DNA from: Thauera sp.
GTDB taxonomy: Bacteria > Pseudomonadota > Gammaproteobacteria > Burkholderiales > Rhodocyclaceae
Assembly (NCBI GenBank): GCA_017302295.1
Contig: JAFLDS010000023.1
Location: 1 to 45,986, forward strand
Direction of reading: 5' to 3'
DNA length: 45,986 nucleotides
Part shown: positions 35,423 to 44,405 of the stretch, in pieces
Layout of the letters: every line of letters starts with the position of its first letter
Position numbering within the stretch: the first letter of the stretch is position 1
Notes under the pieces: generated by a model
What the model was told of the DNA's origin: nothing
The model's input: only the letters and a program-made list of their open reading frames with translations
Databases searched by the model: none
Position numbers and translations under genes: made by a program

Positions 35423-35451
35423 GCGACGCCGCCTTTGCGGGCGGCTGTCGC
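35423..35451. repeat. GC-rich hairpin at the island/core boundary
   Basis: GCGAC-G-CCGCC and GGCGG-CT-GTCGC form an almost perfect stem around a short TTTGC-containing loop. There is no T tract. It lies where composition returns to the GC-rich core pattern, about 90 bases before the YbaK gene. Confidence 0.35.
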
Positions 35452-35543
35452 GCCTTATCAGCGATGGTCGATCCTTGATCCCGCGCCGAACAGGCCGTTA
35501 GCATGCCCGCCTCTCCACCGCGAACCGAACCCTGATCGCCACC

Positions 35544-36032
35544 ATGAAACCCGCCCAGCACCCCACCGCGCTCCGTACCCAGAACCTGCTCGCCGAGGCC
35601 GGAATCGACACCCAGGTGGTCGAATTCGAACAGCCCACCCGCACCAGCGCCGAAGCCGCGGCGGCGATCGGCTGCGCGGTGGCCGAGATCGCCAAGTCGG
35701 TGGTGTTTCGGGCGAAGGAGAGCGGGCGGGCGGTGGTGGTGGTTGCCTGTGGCGACAATCGCGTGTGCGAAAGCAAGGTGTCGCACCTGGTGCGCGAGAA
35801 GGTGGGACGGGCGGATGCCGATTTCGTGCGCGAATCGACCGGCTACGCCATCGGCGGCGTGTCGCCGATTGGCCATGCCCAGCCCGTCACGCTGTTGCTG
35901 GACGCTGACCTGCAGCGATTCGACCGGATCTGGGCTGCGGCGGGCACGCCGTTCTCGGTGTTTCCGCTGACGCCGGCGCAGTTGTCCGCGCTGACCGGCG
36001 CCGCGTGGGCGGACATCCGGCAGCAGCAATAG
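35544..36032 (+). CDS. YbaK/EbsC-type aminoacyl-tRNA deacylase
   Basis: A 162-residue protein of the YbaK/ProX editing family, which hydrolyses mischarged tRNAs such as Cys-tRNA(Pro). The family core is visible: EAAAAIGCAVAEIAKSVVF, VVVVACGDNRVCESKVSHL, ESTGYAIGGVSPIGH (the GxxxPxG loop that holds the substrate) and a compact end. It stands alone upstream of a convergent nucleotidyltransferase gene 51 bases away. Which mischarged tRNA it edits cannot be told from sequence. Confidence 0.88.
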   Translation: MKPAQHPTALRTQNLLAEAGIDTQVVEFEQPTRTSAEAAAAIGCAVAEIAKSVVFRAKESGRAVVVVACGDNRVCESKVSHLVREKVGRADADFVRESTGYAIGGVSPIGHAQPVTLLLDADLQRFDRIWAAAGTPFSVFPLTPAQLSALTGAAWADIRQQQ

Positions 36033-36083
36033 GGCCACGTCTGAAACGTCGATTGCACGCTGAGGCCCAGTCGGACAGCATCA

Positions 36084-37112
36084 TCAGAAATCGATGCCTG
36101 GCAGCCGGATTCCATCGTTGCCGGCCAATGTGCGGTGTGCCTGTTGCAGCATCTCTGCGCTGAAGTAGCGCAACTGCGCCGGATCGAACTCGAGCGTCGG
36201 CAGATGGGCCAGGACGATCTGGGTAACAAGCACTGCCTGTGCCCGGTCGCGCCCCTTCTTCACCGGCTCCCGATCCTGCCGTGCGGAGAGCCAGGCCTTG
36301 TGCAGGGCAAATGCCCGCGGATCAGGTACCCGCATCATCACTGGCCGACCGTCGGCTGCGATCGCGACGACATCGTGCTTGGGCGCATTCACCAGCCAAT
36401 GCAGGTTGGGCAGCTCGACCGCGACAAGATCGTCCTGGCCAAAGGTCACGTCTGTTGCGTCGCGCATGTCTCGCGCGGGGATCACGAGATCGACCATGAA
36501 ACCCTTGTCATTGACGGCACGGAAGGGCGCGTCGCTCGAGGGCGCAAAGCTCGGATCCGCCTTCCGGAGCAGCCCGAGCAGCCCTCCCTGGTCGAGCTTT
36601 TGCGTCACGATCGACAGATGGCGACGCGGATCGTAAAGGAGATCCACGTCGCCCGAGGCCAGCAGTTCCATCCGGCAATGTACGCCTGCCATCGCCTCGT
36701 AGGCGTGGATCGCATGCGTCCCGATCACGCAGAAGTCGTGCTCCATCCGCGCCGCCGCCAGGCCGAGCAGGATGTCGCCGACGATGTTGGGTAGCCGCCC
36801 CAGGCGCAGCGCACGGTTTAAGCGCGTCTGGCTCTTCACGCGTTCGGACAGGGCTTGCAGGCGAGCTTTCGCACGCGCCTTGCCCTCGGTGAACGCGGCA
36901 AAGACGGCCTCGGTTTCGCCATTGCGCGGGCCGAGCGACTTGCCGTTTCCGCGCGCGTCCTGCAGTCGCAGGAGGTATTGGTGCCCCTTCGATGACACCC
37001 ATCGCATTCCGTAGCGATAACTACGGGCGTGATGGAGCGCGTCGATCCATGCGCGGTAAAGTTGGTCCGACTCAACCATGAACAACTGCTGCTGGTGATC
37101 GAGAGGCAGCAC
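36084..37112 (-). CDS. GSU2403-type nucleotidyltransferase-fold protein
   Basis: A 342-residue protein of the GSU2403 family. The nucleotidyltransferase-like core is in the middle: CVIGTHAIHAYEAMAGV, then the metal-binding ASGDVDLLYDPRR (D-x-D). The N-terminal part has LYRAWIDALHHARSYRYGM and the C-terminal helical part HKAWLSARQDREPVKKGRD. Members are often found in accessory regions and may act like toxin or modification nucleotidyltransferases; no function is established here. GTG start at 37112 with CAGGA eight bases upstream. Transcribed away from paaY. Confidence 0.75.
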   Translation of the reverse strand: MLPLDHQQQLFMVESDQLYRAWIDALHHARSYRYGMRWVSSKGHQYLLRLQDARGNGKSLGPRNGETEAVFAAFTEGKARAKARLQALSERVKSQTRLNRALRLGRLPNIVGDILLGLAAARMEHDFCVIGTHAIHAYEAMAGVHCRMELLASGDVDLLYDPRRHLSIVTQKLDQGGLLGLLRKADPSFAPSSDAPFRAVNDKGFMVDLVIPARDMRDATDVTFGQDDLVAVELPNLHWLVNAPKHDVVAIAADGRPVMMRVPDPRAFALHKAWLSARQDREPVKKGRDRAQAVLVTQIVLAHLPTLEFDPAQLRYFSAEMLQQAHRTLAGNDGIRLPGIDF

Positions 37113-37177
37113 GTGGTTTTCCTGTTTTTCTATTAAATCGATAATAACCGGAAAGCCGGCTGCAGGTCGCGCGGTTC

Positions 37178-37199
37178 CTGCAGGCAGCGCAGCCTGCAG
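37178..37199. repeat. Inverted repeat between the nucleotidyltransferase and paaY genes
   Basis: CTGCAGGC (37178-37185) and GCCTGCAG (37192-37199) form a perfect 8-bp stem around a 6-base loop; further CTGCAG copies flank it on both sides. It may be an operator in the divergent 209-base promoter region or a dispersed palindrome. Confidence 0.35.
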
Positions 37200-37321
37200 A
37201 ACCTGCAGCCGAGGACAGTTGAGCTGGGTAAAGCCGTGACGGCAACGATGGCGATCGTTCGCATGGCAGAATCAAAACCGATCATTACCATCCCCGCCGC
37301 CCCCGAACCGAGGACCGCCCC

Positions 37322-37933
37322 ATGCCCTGCTACGAAATCGACGGCCTGAAGCCCGTCATCCACCCTACCGCTTTCGTCCACCCCGACGCGGTGCTGATCG
37401 GCGACGTGATCGTCGGGCCGCGCTGCTACGTGGCGCCGCTGGCCTCGCTGCGCGGCGACTTCGGCCGCATCGTGCTAAAGGAAGGCAGCAACATCCAGGA
37501 CACCTGCGTGATGCACGGTTTTCCCGGCACCGACACGGTGATCGGCGTTGACGGCCACGTCGGCCACGGCGCGGTGCTGCATGGCTGCCGCATCGGGCGC
37601 AATGCGCTGGTGGGGATGAACGCGGTGATCATGGACAACGCGGTGGTGGGCGAGGAATGCATCGTCGCCGCCTGCGCCTTCGTCAAGGCCGGCATGGAGA
37701 TCCCGCCGCGCAAACTCGTCGCCGGAATGCCGGCCAAAGTCATGCGCGACCTTTCCGAGCAGGAAGTGGGGTGGAAGACGGACGGGACCCGCACCTACCA
37801 GGAACTGACCGAACGCTGCCTCGCCACGCTGAAACCGTGCGAGCCGCTCACCGAGATGGAACCGGGCCGCAAACGCTTCGAATTCGAGGGCGTCAAGCCG
37901 CTGATCGACATGAAGAAGGAAGGCAAGGCTTGA
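37322..37933 (+). CDS. paaY: PaaY, hexapeptide-repeat thioesterase of the phenylacetate pathway
   Basis: A 203-residue left-handed beta-helix protein of the gamma-carbonic-anhydrase-like PaaY/CaiE group. Hexapeptide repeats run from about residue 15 to 130 ([31 protein letters not shown]), with the metal-binding histidines in VMHGF and GHVGHGAV. PaaY is a metal-dependent thioesterase that hydrolyses ring-opened dead-end CoA esters. It is far from the main paa operon (over 20 kb). GAGGA precedes the ATG; the stop overlaps the start of the cupin gene. Confidence 0.93.
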   Translation: MPCYEIDGLKPVIHPTAFVHPDAVLIGDVIVGPRCYVAPLASLRGDFGRIVLKEGSNIQDTCVMHGFPGTDTVIGVDGHVGHGAVLHGCRIGRNALVGMNAVIMDNAVVGEECIVAACAFVKAGMEIPPRKLVAGMPAKVMRDLSEQEVGWKTDGTRTYQELTERCLATLKPCEPLTEMEPGRKRFEFEGVKPLIDMKKEGKA

Positions 37934-38265
37934 GCGAGCGCGGCAAGCTCTTCGCTGACCTCCCGCCGGCCGCACCGCAGGAGCATTTCGACACCCTGCT
38001 CGACCATCCGGCGGCACGCATCGAGCGCATCGCCTCCTTCGCCCACGCCAGCCCGCCGGGCTTCTGGTACGACCAGCAGGGCGACGAATGGGTGATGCTG
38101 GCGGCGGGGCGCGCCGAACTGGTGCTGGAACACCCGGGCGGCGATCGCGAAACGCTGGCGCTGGAGGCGGGAGACTGGGTCTTCATCCCGGCGCACGGGC
38201 GGCACCGGGTCGAGTCGACGAGCGCGGATGCCGTCTGGCTGGCGGTGCATTTCCCGCAGCGGTGA
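37930..38265 (+). CDS. Small cupin-domain protein
   Basis: A 111-residue single-domain cupin. The two metal-binding cupin motifs are present in part: [19 protein letters not shown] (motif 1, with glutamate) and [17 protein letters not shown] (motif 2, with two histidines). Such proteins are often unannotated phosphoribosylaminomethylideneamino or sugar-binding relatives; substrate unknown. It starts with TTG overlapping the paaY stop (TTGA), so it is translationally coupled to paaY. Confidence 0.8.
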   Translation: MSERGKLFADLPPAAPQEHFDTLLDHPAARIERIASFAHASPPGFWYDQQGDEWVMLAAGRAELVLEHPGGDRETLALEAGDWVFIPAHGRHRVESTSADAVWLAVHFPQR

Positions 38266-38321
38266 GTCACCCTCGGTGCCGGTTCAGTCGCCCGCCCCAC
38301 CACGTATCCGGAGTCATCAGC

Positions 38322-38744
38322 ATGCCAGCGAACACCCTGCCCTCCGCCGAACTCGTTGCGCTGCTCGAGCGGGCGCCCATCACGCACCTGCTCGGCCGCC
38401 GGATCCTGGCGCTGGACCTCGACGCCGGCACGCTGGTCGTGGAGTTCGACGGCAAGGCGGAATTTCAGAATCCGGCGCGCCAGATCCAGGGCGGCATGCT
38501 GAGCGCGATGCTCGATGACGTCACCGCGGTGCTCGTCACCGCCACGCTCGAACCCGGCGCTTTTTGCGCCACGCTGAGCCTGAACACGTCCTTCCTCGCG
38601 TCCGCGACGACCGGCACGCTCACCGGCAAGGCGAGCTTCGAGCGCCGGGGCAAGACGATCTGCAACGTCCGCGGCGAAATCTGGCAGGGCGACACCCTGA
38701 TCGCCAGTGCGGTGGCGGTGTGCATGGTCCGCCGCCCGGGCTGA
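38322..38744 (+). CDS. PaaI-family hotdog thioesterase
   Basis: A 140-residue hotdog-fold protein. The central helix segment FQNPARQIQGGMLSAMLDDV replaces the usual HGG with QGG, while the DD of LDDV sits in the catalytic position; LNTSFLASATTG follows as the second strand. It is a second PaaI-like thioesterase in the window, downstream of paaY and a cupin, so a role in hydrolysing aromatic or dicarboxylic CoA esters is possible. It faces rlmI across 21 bases. No strong ribosome site. Confidence 0.82.
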   Translation: MPANTLPSAELVALLERAPITHLLGRRILALDLDAGTLVVEFDGKAEFQNPARQIQGGMLSAMLDDVTAVLVTATLEPGAFCATLSLNTSFLASATTGTLTGKASFERRGKTICNVRGEIWQGDTLIASAVAVCMVRRPG

Positions 38745-38765
38745 TCTGCCCGGCGGCACTGCGCA

Positions 38766-39956
38766 TCACCCCACCTGGCAGGCCAGGCCCTTGAGGTATT
38801 CGCCTTCCGGCACCGCCAGGCCGATCGGGTGGTCCGGCGCGGCGGACAGGCGGTAGATGATGCGCGCGTCGACGCCGGAATCGGTGGCGGCGCCGGCGAC
38901 GATCTTCTGGAACAGCTCCTGGCCGATGCCGCCCGAGCAGGAGTAGGTCATCAGGATGCCGCCCGGGTTGAGCAGGCGGAAGCCGAACAGGTTGATGTCC
39001 GTGTAGGCGCGCGCGGCACGCTCCGCATGCGCGGCTGAGGGCGCGAACTTGGGCGGATCGAGCACGATCAGGTCGAAGCGGCGGCCTTCGTCCTTCAGTG
39101 CGCGCAGCGCCTTGAACACGTCGGCCTCCAGCCACTCCGCACGGCCGGCGTCGAGTTGCGGGTTGAGTGCGAGGTTGCGCTTTGCGGACTCCAACGCCGG
39201 GCCGGAGGAATCGATCGACAGCACCGATTGCGCGCCGCCCGCCAGTGCCTGCAGCGAGAAGCCGCCGGTGTAGCAGAAGCAGTTGAGCACGTCGCGGCCG
39301 GCCGCGAGCTGGCCGGTGAGCAGGCGGTTGTCGCGCTGGTCGAGGTAGAAGCCGGTCTTGTGGCCGCCCTCCACATCCACCTCCATGCGCACGCCGTTCT
39401 CGACGATGGTGAGCCCGCCCGCGGGCAGCTCGCCATGCGCGACGCCGGTGCGCGGCTCCAGCCCTTCGAGGGCGCGCACTTCCGAATCCGAACGCTCGTA
39501 GATGGCGGCGCAGCCGGTGGCCTGCACGAGGCCGGCGACGATCGCCTCGCGCCACTTGTCGGCGCCCGCGCTGGTCAATTGCAGCACCACGACGTCACCG
39601 TAGCGGTCGGCAATGACGCCGGGCAGGCCGTCGGATTCGCCATGGATCAGGCGTACGCCCTGCAGCCCGCGCAGCGCCGGGATGGCCGCACGCCGCGCCA
39701 CGGAAGCGGCCACCGCGCGCTTGAAGAAGGCATGGTCGATCGCCGCGTCGACATCGAAGCTCCACACCCGCGCGCGGATCTGCGACTCCGGCGCCCACGC
39801 GGCGCGCGCAAGCGGCTTGCCTTGGGCGGTGACTACGGTGACCGTATCGCCCGGCCGAGCGCGGCCGTCCAGACGCTCGACCGAGCCGGCGAAGATCCAC
39901 GGGTGGCGGCGTAACAGCGAGCGTTCCTTGCCGGGTTTGAGTATGAGTTGGGCCAT
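38766..39956 (-). CDS. rlmI: 23S rRNA (cytosine-C5) methyltransferase, RlmI-like
   Basis: A 396-residue S-adenosylmethionine-dependent methyltransferase. The N-terminal PUA domain (LILKPGKERSLLRRHPWIF, residues about 3-80) is followed by an EEHEE-like middle and the Rossmann catalytic domain with VLNCFCYTGGFSLQAL (SAM loop), DPPKFAPS and the TYSCSG catalytic cysteine motif. RlmI methylates C1962 of 23S rRNA. The ATG at 39956 has GGAG seven bases upstream; an upstream in-frame ATG at 40082 lacks support. Confidence 0.9.
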   Translation of the reverse strand: MAQLILKPGKERSLLRRHPWIFAGSVERLDGRARPGDTVTVVTAQGKPLARAAWAPESQIRARVWSFDVDAAIDHAFFKRAVAASVARRAAIPALRGLQGVRLIHGESDGLPGVIADRYGDVVVLQLTSAGADKWREAIVAGLVQATGCAAIYERSDSEVRALEGLEPRTGVAHGELPAGGLTIVENGVRMEVDVEGGHKTGFYLDQRDNRLLTGQLAAGRDVLNCFCYTGGFSLQALAGGAQSVLSIDSSGPALESAKRNLALNPQLDAGRAEWLEADVFKALRALKDEGRRFDLIVLDPPKFAPSAAHAERAARAYTDINLFGFRLLNPGGILMTYSCSGGIGQELFQKIVAGAATDSGVDARIIYRLSAAPDHPIGLAVPEGEYLKGLACQVG

Positions 39957-40196
39957 GAGGGCTCCGGACAAAAGACAGGCGGCCGGCCGAAAGCGGGTTG
40001 ATCGCGTAGTATTCGCAGCCTTCGAAGGCATCGCGAAAACGACGCGCGGCATCCATGCCGGACAAGGCTGCGATGATGGCAACAGCGGCGCCGCAGCGGA
40101 AGGGTTCTGACGCGGCCCGGATTATCCCCGCGGCCGGCGACAGCGTCGAGCGCCCTCAAACAGCCTTCCGTAACGGCAACCACACACAGGCAGCAC

Positions 40197-41258
40197 ATGA
40201 GTGAATTTGCACGACGGCTCGTCGCCTGGCAGCGCGAGCACGGCCGCCACAACCTGCCCTGGCAAGGCGGTAACGACGCCTATCGCATCTGGCTGTCGGA
40301 GATCATGCTGCAGCAGACGCAGGTGGACACGGTCATCCCTTACTACCTGCGCTTTCTCGAACGTTTCCCCGATGTTGCGGCGCTCGCCGCCGCGCCGGTC
40401 GAGGACGTGATGGCGCTGTGGAGCGGCCTGGGCTACTACGCCCGCGCCCGCAACCTGCACCGCGCGGCGCAGCAGGTGGTGGAACGCCATGGCGGGCAGT
40501 TCCCACGCACCGCGGCGGAAATCGAGACCCTGCCCGGCATCGGCCGCTCCACCGCGGCGGCGATCGCCGCCTTCGCCCATGACGAGCGCGCCGCCATCCT
40601 CGACGGCAACGTCAAGCGCGTGCTGTGCCGGATCTTCGGCATCGAAGGCTTCCCGGGGGAAAAAGCGGTCGAGAACCGCCTGTGGGCGCTGGCCGAATCG
40701 CTGCTGCCCGAGCGCGGCATCGGCCCCTACATCCAGGCGCAGATGGATCTGGGCGCCACCGTGTGCACCCGCGGCAAGCCGGCCTGCGCGCGCTGCCCCT
40801 TCCACGACGACTGCGTGGCACGGCGCGACGGACGCATCGCCGAACTGCCCGCGGCGCGACCGAAGAAGGCGGTGCCGCGGCGCAGCGTGCGGGTGGCGGT
40901 GGTGCTGCACGACGGCCAGGTGCTGCTGGAGCGCCGCCCGCCGACCGGCATCTGGGGCGGGCTGCTGGCGCTGCCCGAGATCCCCGAGCAGGTGGCCGAC
41001 GTAAAAGGCTGGGCCGACACGACGCTGGGCGTGGAGTGCGCCACCGCGTCGCCGCTGGCGCCGCTGACCCACACCTTCACCCATTTTGTGCTCGACATGC
41101 AGCCGCTGCGGCTGGACGCGACGCGCGTCGCCGCCCAGGCCATGGAGCCCGGCCACGGCTGGCAGCCGCTGGCGACGCTGGCCGACGCCGCGCTGCCGAC
41201 GCCGGTGCGGCGCATCCTGACGGCGCTGAGCGCGCCAGACCTGTTCAGCGGGGTTTGA
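40197..41258 (+). CDS. mutY: A/G-specific adenine DNA glycosylase MutY
   Basis: A 353-residue base-excision repair enzyme removing adenine opposite 8-oxoguanine. Signature residues: catalytic glutamate E35 in WLSEIMLQQTQV, the helix-hairpin-helix LPGIGRSTAAAI, the catalytic aspartate in ILDGNVKRV, and the 4Fe-4S cluster CTRGKPACARCPFHDDC (C-x6-C-x2-C-x5-C). The C-terminal NUDIX-like domain begins around residue 230 (RVAVVLHDGQVLLE). Its last 14 bases overlap the 3' end of the convergent LON-domain gene. Confidence 0.96.
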   Translation: MSEFARRLVAWQREHGRHNLPWQGGNDAYRIWLSEIMLQQTQVDTVIPYYLRFLERFPDVAALAAAPVEDVMALWSGLGYYARARNLHRAAQQVVERHGGQFPRTAAEIETLPGIGRSTAAAIAAFAHDERAAILDGNVKRVLCRIFGIEGFPGEKAVENRLWALAESLLPERGIGPYIQAQMDLGATVCTRGKPACARCPFHDDCVARRDGRIAELPAARPKKAVPRRSVRVAVVLHDGQVLLERRPPTGIWGGLLALPEIPEQVADVKGWADTTLGVECATASPLAPLTHTFTHFVLDMQPLRLDATRVAAQAMEPGHGWQPLATLADAALPTPVRRILTALSAPDLFSGV

Positions 41259-41868
41259 GCGGCGCATCCTCGCCGTCGGGCAGCATGCCGAGCTCGTACA
41301 GCGCATCGCGCACGAACGCGAGGCGCTCGATGGGATCGTCCAGTTCGAGCAGCCGCTGCTTGGCCTCGGGCTTGAGCGGCAGCCACTCGGCAAAGCGCGT
41401 GCTCACCCAGCCAGCGTCATCGTAACGATACGGTTCGACGACGTGGCCGCCGCCGTATTGGTCGATCAGCTTTTGCAGCAGCGGCACGACTTCCGCGAGG
41501 TGCTCGGGCACCGGCTGCGGCGGTGGCTCGGGCAGCCAGCTGACGGTGCCGGTCAGCAGGCCGCCCTCTTCCAGTTCGTGGTCGAGCACGCGAAAGCGCC
41601 GCCGGCCGCGCACGACGATCTCGACCACGCCGTTGCGCAGGTGGTCGGCGCTGACGATCTGCGCTTCGGTGCCGAGCAAGTAGGGCACGGCCGGAATGCC
41701 GACTTCCTGCCCGGCGGCGATCAGGCACACGCCGAAGGTGGTGTGATCCTTCAGGCATTGGCCGATCATGCGCCGGTAGCGCGGCTCGAAGATGCGCAGC
41801 GGCAGGCTGCCTTCCGGGAACAGGGCGGTGCCGAGCGGAAACAGCGGGAGATGGGCGGTGTCGGTCAT
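41245..41868 (-). CDS. LON N-terminal-domain protein
   Basis: A 207-residue protein made of the LON substrate-binding domain alone, without ATPase or protease. Family segments are LPLFPLGTALFPEGSLPLRIFEPRY and VVEIVVRGRRRFRV; the helical end is also typical. The function of these stand-alone proteins is unclear, perhaps binding unfolded proteins. The start overlaps the ubiX stop by four bases (ATGA), indicating coupling with ubiX. Confidence 0.9.
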   Translation of the reverse strand: MTDTAHLPLFPLGTALFPEGSLPLRIFEPRYRRMIGQCLKDHTTFGVCLIAAGQEVGIPAVPYLLGTEAQIVSADHLRNGVVEIVVRGRRRFRVLDHELEEGGLLTGTVSWLPEPPPQPVPEHLAEVVPLLQKLIDQYGGGHVVEPYRYDDAGWVSTRFAEWLPLKPEAKQRLLELDDPIERLAFVRDALYELGMLPDGEDAPLKPR

Positions 41869-42494
41869 TGCGCTTGCTCCTCTTCGCCCCAGCGCGCCAT
41901 CAGGCGGTGCGGCACGCCGAGCTGGTCGAGCACGCGGGCGACGACGAAATCGATGAGGTCCTGCACGGTTTGCGGGTGGTGGTAGAAGCCGGGGTTGGGC
42001 GGCAGGATGCAGACGCCGAGGCGGGCGAGCTTGAGCATGTTCTCGAGGTGGATGGCGGAGTACGGCGTCTCGCGCGGCACCAGCACGAGCTTGCGGCCTT
42101 CCTTGATGACGACGTCGGCGGCGCGCTCGATCAGGTTCTGGCTGAGCCCGCCGGCGATCGCCGCCAGCGTGGCCATGGTGCAGGGGCAGACGACCATCGC
42201 GTCGGGCGGGTTGGACCCGGAAGCCGGCGGCGCGAACCATTCCTCGCGGCCGAACACGTGCAGCTGGCCGGGCGCGGCATTGAAGCGCGCCGATAGCTCG
42301 GCCTCGACCTCGGCAGGACGCGCCGGCAGGTTCCAGTCCATCTCCTGGCGCGCGACGATCTGCGCCACCTGCGAATACAACAGCCACACCCGGCAGCCCG
42401 CCTGCAGCAGGCATTCGACCAGACGAACGCCGTAGGGCAGGCCGGACGCGCCGGTGAAGGCGACGGTGATGGTGCGAAGTTGATTGTTGCTCAT
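41865..42494 (-). CDS. ubiX: Flavin prenyltransferase UbiX
   Basis: A 209-residue enzyme that makes prenylated FMN, the cofactor of UbiD-type decarboxylases used in ubiquinone synthesis and aromatic acid metabolism. Hallmarks: VAFTGASGLPYGVRLVE (flavin site), PCTMATLAAIAGGLSQNLI, and RETPYSAIHLENMLKL, then PPNPGFYHHPQTVQDLI. The ATG at 42494 is preferred; an upstream frame extension is not family-like. In one unit with the LON-domain gene. Confidence 0.94.
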   Translation of the reverse strand: MSNNQLRTITVAFTGASGLPYGVRLVECLLQAGCRVWLLYSQVAQIVARQEMDWNLPARPAEVEAELSARFNAAPGQLHVFGREEWFAPPASGSNPPDAMVVCPCTMATLAAIAGGLSQNLIERAADVVIKEGRKLVLVPRETPYSAIHLENMLKLARLGVCILPPNPGFYHHPQTVQDLIDFVVARVLDQLGVPHRLMARWGEEEQAQ

Positions 42495-42546
42495 GTTCAA
42501 TCTGGAATCTGGATCCGTACCCGCAGCGTACCCGATACAAGGCACC

Positions 42547-43716
42547 TTACTTGAGGTAATCCGAGATCAGCTCCCACTTCCCGTTCCGGATCTGCGCCAA
42601 CCGCCCATACCGGTTGCCAAGATGATCGTTCGGGCTGAAGCGGTATTCCGGGCTACCGAAATAGTCGCGGGTGAAGTCCATTTTCTCCAGCGTGCGGGCG
42701 AAGCCCTCGATCGTCAGATGCGGCCCTGCCTCCTGCGCCGTGCGCACGAACATGTCGGCCAGTGTATAGCCCATCACGCTCCAAACATTCGGCTCGACCT
42801 TGTAGCGTGCCCGGTAGCGGCGGATCCAGTCGGCGAGCTGCTTGTTGGCCCCCTCCGCATACGGGTGCGGCAGCACGCTGACGCCGTACAGACCTTCCAC
42901 CGCTGCGCCGCCCAGCTCATGCGTCTGCGCCGAATAGCCCGACGCGGTGACCAGCATGTCGACGTTCCAGCCCGTCTTGCGCGCCTCGCTCATCGCCGCG
43001 ACCGTCTCGCGCACCACGGTGGCGAGCACGACGAAATCGCAGCCGGCGCCGCGCAGGCGCGCGATCTGGCTCGACAGGTCGGTGGCGCCGCGTTTGTAGC
43101 TGGTTTTTTCCACCAGCGGACGGCCAAGCTTGCCGAGCGCGGCCTCGACGCCCTTCATCACCTCCAGACCATAGTCGTCGTCCTGGTACAGCAGGCAGGA
43201 GCGCTGGTAGCCATGGGTCTGCACCATGTGGCGGGTGGCCGCCTCCATATAGGTCTGGTAGGGCGCGAAGTTCTGGAACTTCAGCGGATGCAGCGGCAGG
43301 TAGGTCGATTCGTGCGGCGAGAAGGGGAACAGATGCAGGCGGCCGGCGTCGACGATGACCGGCATCGACGCCATCACCACCGGCGTGCCCATGTTGGCGA
43401 TGAAGGCGAAGGCCTGGTCGCGCTGCACCAGCTTGCGCGCCGCAAGCACCGCGCGCTTGGGGTCGTAGCCCGAATCTTCCACCGCGAGGCGGATCTTGCG
43501 GCCGTGAACCCCGCCCGCGGCATTGGCCTTGTCGAAGCGCATCAGCATGCCGTCGCGCACCGGCACACCGAGCAACGCGATCGGGCCCGAGAGGTCGGAT
43601 ACGGTGCCGGCGACGATCTCGCGGTCGGTGACGCCGGGCGTGGCCGCGGCTGCGTGGACAGTTGCGAGGAAGGTGCTCGCAAGAACGGCAAGCGCCAGCT
43701 TCAAAAGCAGGTTCAT
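42547..43716 (-). CDS. ABC transporter substrate-binding protein (Liv type)
   Basis: A 389-residue periplasmic binding protein with a signal peptide (LLLKLALAVLASTFLATVHA) and the Peripla_BP_6 beginning VTDREIVAGTVSDLSGP. The Liv family ligand region is recognisable (FAFIANMGTPVVMASMPV, SCLLYQDDDYGLEVMKG). It is about 690 bases from the livM-livH pair at the right edge, with a REP-like element and a glycine-zipper gene between, so it may serve that transporter. Ligand unknown. It precedes ubiX by 52 bases. Confidence 0.9.
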   Translation of the reverse strand: MNLLLKLALAVLASTFLATVHAAAATPGVTDREIVAGTVSDLSGPIALLGVPVRDGMLMRFDKANAAGGVHGRKIRLAVEDSGYDPKRAVLAARKLVQRDQAFAFIANMGTPVVMASMPVIVDAGRLHLFPFSPHESTYLPLHPLKFQNFAPYQTYMEAATRHMVQTHGYQRSCLLYQDDDYGLEVMKGVEAALGKLGRPLVEKTSYKRGATDLSSQIARLRGAGCDFVVLATVVRETVAAMSEARKTGWNVDMLVTASGYSAQTHELGGAAVEGLYGVSVLPHPYAEGANKQLADWIRRYRARYKVEPNVWSVMGYTLADMFVRTAQEAGPHLTIEGFARTLEKMDFTRDYFGSPEYRFSPNDHLGNRYGRLAQIRNGKWELISDYLK

Positions 43717-43815
43717 GGGCGGGGATCTCTACGCGGGCAGGTCTGAACCGGCTTTATACCCCCAAGCGGATCATGGCGTGCCTGCGATGACGCCCATAAA
43801 GCAATCGACGCGGTG

Positions 43816-43890
43816 GATCGCGCTCGAGCGCGCTTCTACAGACCCTTCCCACCGCCGCTACTTCGTGCAGGAGCGCGCTCGAGCGCGACC
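43816..43890. repeat. REP-like inverted repeat pair, second copy
   Basis: GATCGCGCTCGAGCGCGCTT (from 43816) and its inverted near-copy ending GCTCGAGCGCGACC at 43890 form the same two-armed unit as at 15715-15782, here with a 25-base spacer. Sharing the arm sequence across 28 kb shows a dispersed family rather than a local hairpin. Confidence 0.8.
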
Positions 43891-43939
43891 GCCTCGGCCA
43901 CATTGCGGCCAGGCCTGCTCCTGCACGCTCTTCTTCCAA

Positions 43940-44278
43940 TCAGCAATTGCCCTTCTTGGCCTGACCCGGCGGGCAGAAGTGCCCATGGCGACGGTGGTGG
44001 CGGTGGTCGTCTTCGTAGTAGCGGCGTTCTTCGTAGCGCACGGTCTCGCGTTCGCGAACACGGGTGCGCTCGCGGCCCGCATCGCTTCCGACCGCGGCGC
44101 CCACGCCGCCGCCCAGCGCGCCGCCAATCACTGCGCCGTCGCGTCCACCAATGGCTTCGCCGACGGCCGCGCCGACGCCGCCGCCGATCGCACCGCCCAG
44201 AATCGTCGAACTACCTGCCTGCGCGGCACCGGCGATGGCAAGGCCGATCAGCGCGGGAATCAGTTTCTTCAGCATCAT
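43940..44278 (-). CDS. Glycine-zipper surface/lipoprotein-like protein
   Basis: A 112-residue exported protein. The signal peptide (KKLIPALIGLAIAGAAQA) is followed by glycine-zipper repeats (ILGGAIGGGVGAAVGEAIGG, then GAVIGGALGGGVGAAVG) and a charged tail rich in arginine, histidine, tyrosine and glutamate (RERETVRYEERRYYEDDH), ending with a CPPGQAKKGNC tail. Glycine-zipper proteins sit in or near the outer membrane; function here unknown. GGAG lies eight bases before ATGATG. Confidence 0.75.
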   Translation of the reverse strand: MMLKKLIPALIGLAIAGAAQAGSSTILGGAIGGGVGAAVGEAIGGRDGAVIGGALGGGVGAAVGSDAGRERTRVRERETVRYEERRYYEDDHRHHRRHGHFCPPGQAKKGNC

Positions 44279-44405
44279 GTCGAGATCTCCAGTTTTCTGT
44301 TCGGGGGCGATCCTAGTCGGCGTGCTGCGCGCTTGTCCATGAGCAACTGTCAGCAATTGTTGCGCCTGCCACGACCGCGATTCCGCCTGGCGGCCGCGCG
44401 AGGAC

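Noticed and set aside
35371-35543. tRNA or attachment site at the right edge of the accessory block
   Set aside because: No cloverleaf or conserved T-loop sequence could be found; only a GC-rich hairpin is present.
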